Origin: Methylomusa anaerophila
GTDB lineage: Bacteria; Bacillota; Negativicutes; Sporomusales; Sporomusaceae
DNA length: 64,000 nt
Direction of reading: 5' to 3'
Assembly (NCBI RefSeq): GCF_003966895.1
Contig: NZ_AP018449.1
Span: forward strand, 1,123,424 to 1,187,423
The notes under the pieces are model-generated. The model had not been told where the DNA came from. It was given only the letters and a program-made list of their open reading frames with translations, and ran no database searches. Each line of letters opens with the position of its first letter. Position 1 is the first letter of the stretch. Position numbers and translations under genes: made by a program. Shown here piece after piece: positions 33,817 through 41,771 of the stretch.

Positions 33817-35040
33817 TTAAGAGACTGCCATTTCCTGTGATTCGGTATACTCCCAGCTTTCCCTTCCCTCATTCACTGCCGTCGTTTTGGCAGCTCGGAA
33901 ATTTCGTGAAATCAGTAAGTTTTCTCCCACAAGCAGCACTTCGGCGCCCAATTCATCGCCGGTTACCATTACCCCCGGTTCCAATACCGTCTTTCGCCCG
34001 ATCACTGCGTGGTTTACGACTGCCATTTCGCCTATTTGCACATACGGCATAATTACGGAATTCTTTATTTGGGCCCCGGGACCAACGTAGGCGCCGGGAA
34101 ATAGGATAGAGTGATCCACCTGTCCGTATACCATGCAGCCATCGGCAATAATCGATCGGGTCACTCGCGCGCCGGGCGCCAGATACTGCGGCGGCTGATC
34201 CGCATCCACCGAGTAAATTTTCCAGTCCGCATCATAAAGATTTAGGCCCGGGGTTTCCGCCAGCAGGTCCATGTTGGCTTCCCAATAACTATCCACTGTC
34301 CCTACGTCTTTCCAGTAGCCGTTAAAAGCGTAGGCATAGAGATTGCACCTGCCTGCCAGCATCTCGGGTATAATATTTCTGCCGAAATCATGATTGGACA
34401 AAATGTCCCTGGCGTCATCCTCCAGATAACGCCGCAGCACACTCCAGTTAAAGATATAGACGCCCATGGAAGCCAGATTGCTTTTGGGATTTTTCGGCTT
34501 CTCCTCAAATTCGGTGATACGCCGCCTGCCATCCGTGTTCATAATACCAAATCGGCCGGCCTCATCCCACGGCACTTGGCTAACGGCGATAGTAGCTTCC
34601 GAATTTTTATTTTTGTGATAGTCCAGCATTAATGAATAGTCCATTTTGTAAATGTGATCGCCGGATAATACTACCACATAGGAAGCATTGTACCTATCAA
34701 TAAAATTCATGTTTTGGTAAATGGCGTCCGCCGTCCCTTTATACCATTCACCCTTATTTTCTTTCGTATAAGGCGGCAGGACGAATACGCCGCCGTTTTG
34801 ACGATCCAGATCCCAGGCGCTGCCGATACCAATGTAGGAATTAAGTGTCAATGGCTGATATTGTGTTAACACCCCAATTGTATCAATCCCTGAATTGCGA
34901 CAGTTACTTAAAGAAAAATCAATAATGCGATATTTGCCGCCGAACGGAACCGCCGGTTTGGCCAGCCGCTGCGTTAACAGACTCAGTCGGCTGCCCTGGC
35001 CACCAGCCAGTATCATTGCAATACATTCCTTGCTTCTCAT
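33817..35040 (-). CDS. glgC: Glucose-1-phosphate adenylyltransferase, second copy (glgC2)
   Basis: This 407-residue GlgC paralogue is very like glgC1 along its length: [63 protein letters not shown]. It differs most in its last 60 residues, the allosteric beta-helix end, and has an extra acidic tail. It is the first gene of the operon and is partly insulated from glgB by a hairpin. The pair may give two ADP-glucose synthases with different regulation, either alone or with GlgD (inference). Confidence 0.94.
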   Translation of the reverse strand: MRSKECIAMILAGGQGSRLSLLTQRLAKPAVPFGGKYRIIDFSLSNCRNSGIDTIGVLTQYQPLTLNSYIGIGSAWDLDRQNGGVFVLPPYTKENKGEWYKGTADAIYQNMNFIDRYNASYVVVLSGDHIYKMDYSLMLDYHKNKNSEATIAVSQVPWDEAGRFGIMNTDGRRRITEFEEKPKNPKSNLASMGVYIFNWSVLRRYLEDDARDILSNHDFGRNIIPEMLAGRCNLYAYAFNGYWKDVGTVDSYWEANMDLLAETPGLNLYDADWKIYSVDADQPPQYLAPGARVTRSIIADGCMVYGQVDHSILFPGAYVGPGAQIKNSVIMPYVQIGEMAVVNHAVIGRKTVLEPGVMVTGDELGAEVLLVGENLLISRNFRAAKTTAVNEGRESWEYTESQEMAVS

Positions 35041-35186
35041 GCCAGTTCCCCTCCCCTTATGACATATAGTTTCCTATTGTAACAAAATTGACAACTGTAT
35101 CCAGTAGATACAGTAACATATGAAAAGAGGATTAAAAATAGACCAGAACCCGGTAAATTAAAGAATTCAGGCTATAAATTCTAGTG

Positions 35187-35220
35187 CAAAAAACCGAGCG
35201 TCTGTCTTGACACTCGGTTC
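35187..35220 (-). terminator. Terminator-like hairpin upstream of glgC2
   Basis: Read on the minus strand, an ACCGAGTGT-loop-ACGCTCGGTTTTTT hairpin has a T-run. It points toward glgC2 but no gene lies directly upstream in that direction, so it could be an attenuator in a long glg leader or a leftover of a lost gene. Confidence 0.6.
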
Positions 35221-35269
35221 TGTCCATATGCACTACACTAAAGAACAATATCATTATTATTTGTAGATA

Positions 35270-35283
35270 AGTTAACGTTAACT
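35270..35283. promoter_or_regulatory. Perfect 14-bp palindrome, LacI-operator-like
   Basis: AGTTAACGTTAACT is a perfect palindrome with a central CG, the form bound by LacI-family repressors (including CcpA-type sites). It lies about 230 bases before glgC2. Its use by that operon is not shown. Confidence 0.35.
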
Positions 35284-35345
35284 CAATATTACCATATTAT
35301 TACTTAACATGCAAATATTTCTATTCATTTTTTTACTATAAACAT

Positions 35346-35393
35346 TGTAGGGACGACAATACAGCTCAGGGGGGAGCCATTGCCGTCCCTACA
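35346..35393. repeat. Long hairpin with 15-bp arms
   Basis: TGTAGGGACGACAAT pairs, with one mismatch, with ATTGCCGTCCCTACA across an 18-base loop. It occupies otherwise empty AT-rich DNA. It may be a REP-type element; no second copy is seen in the window. Confidence 0.5.
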
Positions 35394-35592
35394 TTTTAAT
35401 TATAAGAGATTGCGTAATTAGAATCCGGCAGCTTCTACCGTATTCAGGGCCTGCCGCAATTAGGATAATTTTCAGTAAAATATATCAAATTTCTTAGCTT
35501 GTTTATATTATGACAGGTTTCTTATTGACTAGTGTTACGCAGATGTAAATTCAATGTAAAATATATAATTCAGCAGTAGTTAAGTCTGTTTA

Positions 35593-35645
35593 TTGATCGC
35601 CGTTGCTCCGAGGTTAAGCGGCAGCGTCGACTGCGTTCCATATAG
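35593..35645. repeat. Palindromic repeat element, family 2, copy 2 (short)
   Basis: It contains the conserved core GGTTAAGCGGCAGCGTCGA and ends in GCGTTCCATATAG, the same terminus as the other copies, but lacks the long variable arms. It lies just upstream of the Mg2+-locus promoter. Confidence 0.6.
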
Positions 35646-35685
35646 ATCATTGACACTCCTTTGATTCGGTGTCACATTAAATTAA

Positions 35686-35713
35686 TTGACTTTTTGCCAT
35701 AGTAGCGTATACT
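35686..35713 (+). promoter_or_regulatory. Promoter of the Mg2+ locus
   Basis: TTGACT, a 16-base spacer, and TATACT form a good sigma-A promoter about 30 bases before the M-box aptamer. Confidence 0.75.
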
Positions 35714-35743
35714 TTATATTAAATTAATTAATGTTCATTTCTC

Positions 35744-35951
35744 TGTTAGGTGAGGCTCCTGCATAAACAAAAGCCACTGCCCGGAAACGTCGAGAGACGC
35801 CAATGGGTAGAACAGGTATTACCGGATTAAGGTTTTACTTAACGTGGCTGAGGATGGGTTTGCTCTACGTTATGCAGTGCCAAAGCTCAACGAGTGGGGA
35901 GGCTTCTTTCATTTACTTGAAAAGGCCTTCCGCATTGCGGAGGGCCTTTTA
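35744..35951 (+). promoter_or_regulatory. M-box (ykoK-type) Mg2+ riboswitch with terminator
   Basis: The leader begins GTTAGGTGAGGCTCCTGCAT and continues through GCCACTGCCC, AACGTCGAGAGACGCC, AATGGGT, and later ATGCAGTGCCAAAGCTCAACGA, the conserved blocks of the M-box aptamer in order. A terminator follows at 35920-35951 (AAAAGGCCTTCCGC against GCGGAGGGCCTTTT). In this class Mg2+ binding favours termination, so downstream transport genes are made when Mg2+ is low. It controls the MgtE-like and NRAMP-related genes. Confidence 0.92.
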
Positions 35952-35984
35952 TATTTCTGTTTTAGATTTGTGGAGGTGGTATAC

Positions 35985-36044
35985 ATGGACTCCGGCCCTA
36001 GTTGTGAAAGCACATATGATTATACAGACAACGGCTTGGGATGA
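35985..36044 (+). CDS. 19-codon leader ORF inside a hairpin, candidate Mg2+ leader peptide
   Basis: A small frame starts at ATG 35985 behind GGAGGTGG and encodes MDSGPSCESTYDYTDNGLG. It has four acidic residues and one proline. The bases just after its start (GACTCCGGC, 35988-35996) pair perfectly with those just after its stop (GCCGGAGTC, 36045-36053), so a ribosome on this ORF would open the hairpin. It lies between the riboswitch terminator and the MgtE-like gene. Acidic/proline leader peptides control mgtA in enterobacteria; a similar role is inference here. Confidence 0.5.
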   Translation: MDSGPSCESTYDYTDNGLG

Positions 36045-36070
36045 GCCGGAGTCTGGCAAAAGGGAGGTAA

Positions 36071-37366
36071 ATGTCAATGAATGAAGTAAAAGTTTTAGCC
36101 GATTTCTTTTTTAGCCGTATGGAAGGAAAACCGATAATCGACGCTGCCGGTCGCCGGCTAGGCAAAGTAAAGGATGTGGTGATACTGTGGGACGGAGTGA
36201 CGCCGCGAGTCACAAGCATCAAATTTCAAAACCGTCAACAAGGGTTATTGCCGGTCGAGCTTATCAGCTCGTTTGGCGACGATGGCCTGAGACTTGCTGT
36301 CGACGCCGATCATTTGCTGACAAAGCCCCTGCTTGACAACGAACTTTACGTCGGCCGCTGGCTACTCGATAAACAAATTATTGATTTGAAAGGTTCCAAG
36401 CTGGTTAGAGTCAACGACATTACCTTGTCCTGGGTGGCTCATGAAGATAAGCGCACCCTCGTTCTCGTGGCCGTCGATATTGGTGTTCGCGGATTATTCC
36501 GGCGCCTGGGACTTGAATTCCTGGTAGCAAAATGGAGCAATCACTTCATCGGACTCCAATACATCAAACCGCTGGAAGTTCGCACATCCAAACTGCAGCT
36601 TAACCGGGACAAGGAGCAGCTTGAGCAGCTGCACCCGGCGGATATCGCCGACCTTATTGAAGAGATGGATTATAAGAGCCGGGCCGGCTTCATCAAGAGT
36701 CTTGACCTTGAGCAGGCCGGCGAAGCCATCAGCGAGATGGGCCTTGACTCCCAAGTGGAAGTTATCGCCCAAATGGATGTAGATCATGCCTCCGACATAC
36801 TGGAAGAGATGCCGCGTGATGAAGTCGCTAACATTCTTAGCGAGATGCCGCAGGAGAAGACCGAGGAAATACTCAGTCTCATGGCAACCGAAGAAGCCAA
36901 AGAAGTCCGGGAACTGATGGAGTATCCGGAGGATACCGCCGGCGGCCTAATGACAACGGAGTATATCTGCTTGTCCCCGCATTTGACTGCGGACCAGGCT
37001 ATCAAGCTCCTGCGCGAGATGGCTATCGGGGCTGAAACCATATACTACTTGTATATTGTGGATGAGAAAGAAAAACTACTGGGAGTAATGTCACTGCGGG
37101 AACTCATTCTTGCGTCCCCGGACAGTTCGCTGGAATCCGTGATGGAAGACAAAGTAATACTAGTCAGACCTTACGATGATCACCGTAAAGTTGCTGAAAC
37201 CATTTCCAAGTACGGATTATTGGCCGTACCGGTTGCGGATGACGACGGTACAATGCTCGGTATCGTAACAGTAGACGATATACTACAGTTGTTGATGCCG
37301 GAACGGAGCGGTTTTGACGCCGGTCTGTTGTTCAGAGGCAGCAAACTTGCATCCCGGAGGTGGTAA
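36071..37366 (+). CDS. Soluble MgtE-like protein: PRC-barrel, MgtE_N and CBS pair
   Basis: This 431-residue protein resembles the cytoplasmic, Mg2+-sensing half of MgtE but has no membrane domain. Residues of about 15-165 form PRC-barrel-type beta modules (GRRLGKVKDVVI, GSKLVRVNDITL). An MgtE_N helical domain follows (LEQLHPADIADLIEEMD, ASDILEEMPRDEVANIL), then two CBS domains (TTEYICLSPHLTADQAIKLL; VMEDKVILVRPYDDHRKVAE). GGGAGG precedes ATG 36071; ATG 36077 is also possible. It sits under an M-box and directly before an NRAMP-related transporter gene, so it probably senses Mg2+ and gates or regulates that transporter. Confidence 0.87.
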   Translation: MSMNEVKVLADFFFSRMEGKPIIDAAGRRLGKVKDVVILWDGVTPRVTSIKFQNRQQGLLPVELISSFGDDGLRLAVDADHLLTKPLLDNELYVGRWLLDKQIIDLKGSKLVRVNDITLSWVAHEDKRTLVLVAVDIGVRGLFRRLGLEFLVAKWSNHFIGLQYIKPLEVRTSKLQLNRDKEQLEQLHPADIADLIEEMDYKSRAGFIKSLDLEQAGEAISEMGLDSQVEVIAQMDVDHASDILEEMPRDEVANILSEMPQEKTEEILSLMATEEAKEVRELMEYPEDTAGGLMTTEYICLSPHLTADQAIKLLREMAIGAETIYYLYIVDEKEKLLGVMSLRELILASPDSSLESVMEDKVILVRPYDDHRKVAETISKYGLLAVPVADDDGTMLGIVTVDDILQLLMPERSGFDAGLLFRGSKLASRRW

Positions 37367-37743
37367 CCATGGCAATGAATAATATTCGCAATCGCATCGT
37401 GTTGTTTCTCGCCATTATGGGGCCGGGAATAATCACCGCCTTCGCCGACAACGATGCCGGCGGTATCACCACGTATGCGGCGGCCGGCGCCAAGTACGGC
37501 TACCAATTATTATTTACGATGTTTGTAGCTACTGTTGCTCTGGCCATAGCTCAGGAAATTTCGGCCCGTACGGGAGCAGTAACGGGTCGCGGATTAGCCG
37601 ACCTAATTCGTGAGCTGTATGGAGTCAAGTGGACCCTGTTCGCAATGTCGGTGCTCCTTATCGCCAATATTGGCACGACTATCTCCGAATTTTCCGGTAT
37701 AGCAACCAGTTTGGATATATTCGGCGTAAGTAAATATATATCC

Positions 37744-39689
37744 CTCATTTTTCGCACCCTAATGTAAGCAATAAATAGTAATATGGTCGAGTAATTCAGA
37801 AGAGCTAAGGAATGTGCATCACAGACTTTTTTTTATAACAAGGGCAACTTGAATAAGCCCATGCTTGATGAGCCAATCACGAAATTTTCCTGGCACTATT
37901 CAAATTGAATGCCAAGTAGATCCATCCAAATGGGAAACGCTTTCAAATCTTCGTTACTTTGACACTCACACCTGTAATCTGGCCCTTCCCGGATCAGCAC
38001 ATAGGACTTGAATAGTATCAGCAACATCTCGGCTGTTGGCTGGGTCAGCTTGGCCCGATTCATCCCGATTCTCGGAGTCTGCGAATATCCTGCCAGTTGC
38101 TGACGAACCCGAAATTGCATCAGTCCTCGAATCAACAGCGCCACGGACAATAACATTAACAAAGCATCGATACGTCCTGGTTTCTTGAGAAATATCTGTG
38201 CCGCCAGCGCGGGTTCCTTGAGCGTCCTAAACTGTACCTCAACTCGGTGCTGCTCCTTATATTGGCGCAACACTTCGCGGTCAGACATCGCTTCTTCGGC
38301 TACGTTGGTAATCAAGACAAAACTCTCATCTTTATAACGGAGTAGATCGCATTTGTCGGTTTTCTCTCGGAAGATCTTGCCCTGCACACGCCAAGTCGTT
38401 TCTGTGATTGGAGGTTTAGGTGTTTTTCCCGGATTGCCACGTGATCTCTTTTCCACCGTGGTAGAGTCCAGGTTCCACTCCCATTCATAACAAGAATTCT
38501 TATGTTCCTGGTCGAATAACTGGGCTGCTTTACGGGCATCTGCTTCACAAGCAAACGGTCGATCCGCCAGAAGGGCTAGGGCCTTCTCCAAGGAATTTCG
38601 GTCTTTGGCTAGAATCTTGTCTACCCGCTCCCGACCGGCACTGGTTTTGACTACGATTAGACGGTATACCGATCCATCTACCCATTCTCGAAATCCTTGT
38701 GTCTGGTACTGGGCGCACTGTTTGCCTTCTCCAATCGCACCTTGAGAAACCCAATTTCCATCAGACTCAAATGCCAGTCGTTTTACCCGAACCGCCAGTT
38801 TCCGATAGAAAGCATCTGGACAGCGAGAAATGAACTGGACAGGGGTAGGCCGCTCTGTAAAAATCTTCAGGGTTGGCAAATTAATAAGCTTGGAATCGGC
38901 AATGTAGACCATCTTCTCAAGCCGCTCTCCATAGGTTTCCGTTAGAATATTGAGAGCCAAGCGGTTGAATTCTGTATCGGATGTATTGCCATCAAGCGGT
39001 AGACTGACCAGCGGAATTCCATGCTCATTGACGACTTTGCCCAAAACGACTTGTTTAAGATCCGGACGATGATCTTTACTATACCCATGGCAGACAGATA
39101 AACCTTGATAGTCTTCCTCCTCACATTCTTCGTAAGCACCAGCCAGAGTGATCGACGTAGTATCACAATGAAGTCTGTCTACAGGAACATCATAGGCAGC
39201 AAGACCCGCCAGACTAATCCGGCTAAACAAGGTTTCCGTACCGAAGGCACTGATTTTATCGAGAGTTCGAGCAATGGCATCGTCGGAAAAGTCTTCTGCC
39301 GCTAGACCTTCGCCAAATAGCATCGCAATATCGGTTCCGTAGAATGTTTTCCAGATGCGATAGAGGGGAGTGCGTGTATCGGCAAATGTTGATAATACTA
39401 CACTCTTGGCCAAAAGACCGGGAGAAACTTTACATTGTTTCGAATCCCATTCTACGGATCGGTTAATGGTCTCGACGAACCCTAATTGATTCAAGTACTG
39501 ATTTGCGACAACCGGAGCAAACGGCGTCTGTTGCTGCCGTTGCTCCAGGCTTGATGTTCCTTTCCAGCCCATGGTGTTCCCTCCATTTCCTTGATATGGA
39601 TAGATTCGCCATCGGCCTTTGAAAACCATTTTCTTTTTGTATTTTCTAGAAAAATTTTTGTATTTTCTCACGAGACTGCGAAATATGGG
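37744..39689 (-). mobile_element. IS1634-type insertion sequence (about 1946 bp)
   Basis: The element interrupts the NRAMP-related gene. It is bordered by direct repeats ATATCC (37738-37743 and 39690-39695), a 5- or 6-bp target duplication. Ends are imperfect inverted repeats: CTCATTTTTCGCA on the left and CCCATATTTCGCA on the right (reverse complement). It carries one transposase gene in the orientation opposite to the host gene. The intact frame and duplication imply a fairly recent insertion. Confidence 0.92.
37896..39572 (-). CDS. IS1634-family transposase (DDE)
   Basis: A 558-residue DDE transposase of the IS4/IS1634 group. The N-terminal part (NQYLNQLGFVETINRSV) resembles the DUF4277 domain of that family. 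The catalytic acids are likely D in RLHCDTTSITL, D in VYIADSKLI, and E in RTLKEPALAAQIFLKKPGR. The start is put at ATG 39572 behind GGAGGG; the longer frame to 39671 runs toward the IS end and lacks a site. The gene looks intact, so the element may still be mobile. Confidence 0.92.
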   Translation of the reverse strand: MGWKGTSSLEQRQQQTPFAPVVANQYLNQLGFVETINRSVEWDSKQCKVSPGLLAKSVVLSTFADTRTPLYRIWKTFYGTDIAMLFGEGLAAEDFSDDAIARTLDKISAFGTETLFSRISLAGLAAYDVPVDRLHCDTTSITLAGAYEECEEEDYQGLSVCHGYSKDHRPDLKQVVLGKVVNEHGIPLVSLPLDGNTSDTEFNRLALNILTETYGERLEKMVYIADSKLINLPTLKIFTERPTPVQFISRCPDAFYRKLAVRVKRLAFESDGNWVSQGAIGEGKQCAQYQTQGFREWVDGSVYRLIVVKTSAGRERVDKILAKDRNSLEKALALLADRPFACEADARKAAQLFDQEHKNSCYEWEWNLDSTTVEKRSRGNPGKTPKPPITETTWRVQGKIFREKTDKCDLLRYKDESFVLITNVAEEAMSDREVLRQYKEQHRVEVQFRTLKEPALAAQIFLKKPGRIDALLMLLSVALLIRGLMQFRVRQQLAGYSQTPRIGMNRAKLTQPTAEMLLILFKSYVLIREGPDYRCECQSNEDLKAFPIWMDLLGIQFE

Positions 39690-40580
39690 ATATCCGTGCC
39701 GCTAGCGGCATTCGTGGTCTGGTGGCTGGTAATAAAAGCGGACTATGCCCATACGGAAAAGATTTTTCTTGCCTTGTGCGTACTCTTCTTCAGTTACGTA
39801 ATATCGGGAATCCTCATTGATCCGCCCTGGAAGGAAGTTTTGCTGGCTTCAGTAAAGCCTTCGTTTGCCGGTGACGCGGAATTCCTGCTCTTGGCTATAG
39901 GAGTCGTCGGCACAACGATTACTCCCTGGGGCCAGTTCTACGTCCAGGCGTCGGTGGTGGATAAGGAGATTACCGCCAAAGACTATGTATATACGCGGTG
40001 GGATGTCTTCATCGGCTCATTTTTCACCGGCTTTATCGCTTTCTTTATCATGGTGGCTACGGCCGCTACCTTGTACGTCAACCACATCCCCATCGAGACG
40101 GTCAAAGATGCGGCCATTGCCTTGGAACCGCTGGCGGGAAAATATGCTTCCCTGCTCTTTGCCGCCGGCCTGTTTGGGGCTTCGATGCTGGCGGCTTTTA
40201 TCCTCCCCCTTAGCACGGCCTACCCCATCTGTGAAGCTTTCGGTTTTGAGAGCGGTATCAGTAAGACCTTTAAGGAAGCGCCGGTATTTTTCGGACTGTA
40301 TACAGTGGTTATCGCCTTCAGCGCCGCCATGGTGCTGTGGCCCGGCCTGTCCCTATATCATGTCATGCTGGCGACCCAGGTGGTAAACGGCATACTGCTG
40401 CCGCCCATACTCATCTTCATGGTGATGATTGCCAACAATAAAGACATTATGGGCGAGTACAGCAACTCCCGGCTGTACAATATCCTTACCTGGACATTTA
40501 CCATCGTTTTGATCATGCTGACCGTGTTGCTGCTGACATCAACACTTTTCCCCGGCCTCATAGAGAAAGCACAGGTTTTC

Positions 40581-40715
40581 CTACCACCCATAGCGGCGAT
40601 AGAACCAACGCTTTATGAATTCAACTAAAACCAAATATATTGTTACCAGCCCCATGATCGCCGCCAGATAAGACGGCGCCAGCGGCGTAAACCCGAAAAA
40701 AGCTCCAACATTATA
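40581..40715 (-). pseudogene. Relic of an MgtA-type P-type ATPase C-terminus
   Basis: On the minus strand a short frame reads GAFFGFTPLAPSYLAAIMG, then LVTIYLVLVEFIKRWFYRRYGW and stop. This matches the end of MgtA-type Mg2+ ATPases, with the last transmembrane helix and the basic K-W-F-x-R-R-Y-G tail. A stop codon lies immediately upstream, so only about 42 codons remain. The relic overlaps the end of the NRAMP-related gene on the opposite strand. Confidence 0.65.
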
Positions 40716-40813
40716 TCAACCATTCGCTCATTGTAAAAGTTTATTTAAATAAATATTATTCACGCTAAAATTCTTATGTATATGATGATTGCACCTCTTG
40801 CCGTCACAGCCTC

Positions 40814-41482
40814 TCAAAACAATTCCGATACTTTCAGAACCTGAAAACATTCACAATAAGCACCCCTGCCGGTAGTAATTCCCCGCAACCTGTTAAGATG
40901 CCGCACCGCTTCATCGTATGCCAGATTTGCCAGTTGCGATTTGTGCAACCGCATGGCTTCGACCTTCGCTTCCATCCATTCGGAAATATCCTCAACATAA
41001 TTTACCTCTGGCAACGGGGTGCCCACCTCATAGCAAAGAATGACGCCGACAGACCACAGTTGCTGCCCGCATTCTTGCGCTTCCGGGCTGCCGGCCCGCA
41101 GACAAGATTCGCTTACCAGTTCGTGGGTTATCCGGTGATCGCGGTGACTATCCTGTTTATGCGGGAGATATACAACATCGGGGCGAAGTGACCGGAGCAA
41201 TGAAATAATCCGGCTGAGGTTTTCCCAGGTATAACTCAAATTCCCATCCGCATTTCTAAAAAAATGAACCTCCGATATCCCTAAGAATTTGGCAGCTTTA
41301 TCCGCTTCATCCTCCCGGATAGAAATAGTCTGGCCGGGAGAATATATCAAACTCCCGCTATCTCCTGACGTAATATGCACAACCGAGACCACATTCCCTT
41401 TCTTAACATGCTTTAATATGCTGCCGCCGCAACCAATAACGTCATCATCAGGGTGAGGAGAAAATACCAACACTTTTTGCAA
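40814..41482 (-). CDS. PIG-L (LmbE-like) family N-deacetylase
   Basis: A 222-residue member of the PIG-L/LmbE zinc-dependent deacetylase family, which removes acetyl groups from N-acetylglucosaminyl compounds. It has the metal-binding VFSPHPDDDVIGCGG motif near the start and HKQDSHRDHRITHEL (the second zinc-histidine site) near residue 110. The C-terminal YDEAVRHLNRLRG fits the BshB-like sub-branch. No bacillithiol genes are nearby, so substrate could be a surface glycan, a nucleotide-sugar derivative or bacillithiol precursor. It is monocistronic with a repeat element just upstream. Confidence 0.87.
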   Translation of the reverse strand: MQKVLVFSPHPDDDVIGCGGSILKHVKKGNVVSVVHITSGDSGSLIYSPGQTISIREDEADKAAKFLGISEVHFFRNADGNLSYTWENLSRIISLLRSLRPDVVYLPHKQDSHRDHRITHELVSESCLRAGSPEAQECGQQLWSVGVILCYEVGTPLPEVNYVEDISEWMEAKVEAMRLHKSQLANLAYDEAVRHLNRLRGITTGRGAYCECFQVLKVSELF

Positions 41483-41506
41483 AATGATCCCTCCAATATG
41501 GTCTAT

Positions 41507-41621
41507 CTATGTCGCATTAAAGAATCGTCATCCGGGTATTAGGATAAGCGGAGGTCAAACGACAGCGTCGAAGCGTTCCCAATACCCGGATAATTTCAAT
41601 TCTTTAATGCGTTCCACATAG
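41507..41621. repeat. Palindromic repeat element, family 2, copy 3
   Basis: It begins CTATGTCGCATTAAAGAAT and ends with the complement of CTATGTGGAACGCATTAAAG. Long arms ATCCGGGTATTGGG pair around the shared core GGATAAGCGGAGGTCAAACG / ACAGCGTCGAAGCGTTCC. Arm sequence differs from copy 1 though the core and ends are the same. It stands just upstream of the PIG-L gene. Confidence 0.72.
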
Positions 41622-41718
41622 CATAAGCTGATAGTTATTATTTCCTCACTCCCAAAATGCATTCGCAGGAAAAGGCGCCAAAAGCTCTATGATTCTCACA
41701 TCTGAAGCGGAATTTTAA

Positions 41719-41760
41719 TAAAAAAACCGGCACCCGCCCTTATGCAAGGGGAATGCCGTT
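41719..41760 (-). terminator. Terminator after the lactate-permease-family gene
   Basis: Read on the minus strand, GGCATTCCCCTTGCATAAGG and GCGGGTGCCGGTTTTTT form a stem with a strong T-run, 12 bases past the permease stop. Confidence 0.75.
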
Positions 41761-41771
41761 ATTGTAAAAGA

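Larger units (their letters stand above)
37369..40628 (+). pseudogene. NRAMP-related Mg2+ transporter gene, split by an IS
   Basis: The gene starts at ATG 37369 behind GGAGGTGG and ends at 40628. An insertion at 37744-39689 divides it. Removing the insertion and one copy of the ATATCC duplication restores one frame of 435 residues. The TM1 region reads GPGIITAFADNDAGGITT where classical NRAMPs have DPGN, and TM6 reads TTITPWGQFYVQ where they have MPH. These changes mark the NRAMP-related magnesium transporter branch (from memory of that family). With the M-box and MgtE-like gene it forms a Mg2+ uptake unit that is now broken. The last 18 residues are encoded antisense to an mgtA relic. Confidence 0.85.

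Noticed and set aside
35744..35951. Cobalamin or ydaO-type riboswitch
   Set aside because: The ordered blocks GTTAGGTGAGGC, AACGTCGAGAGACGCC and AATGGGT are those of the M-box, and the genes downstream are Mg2+ related.
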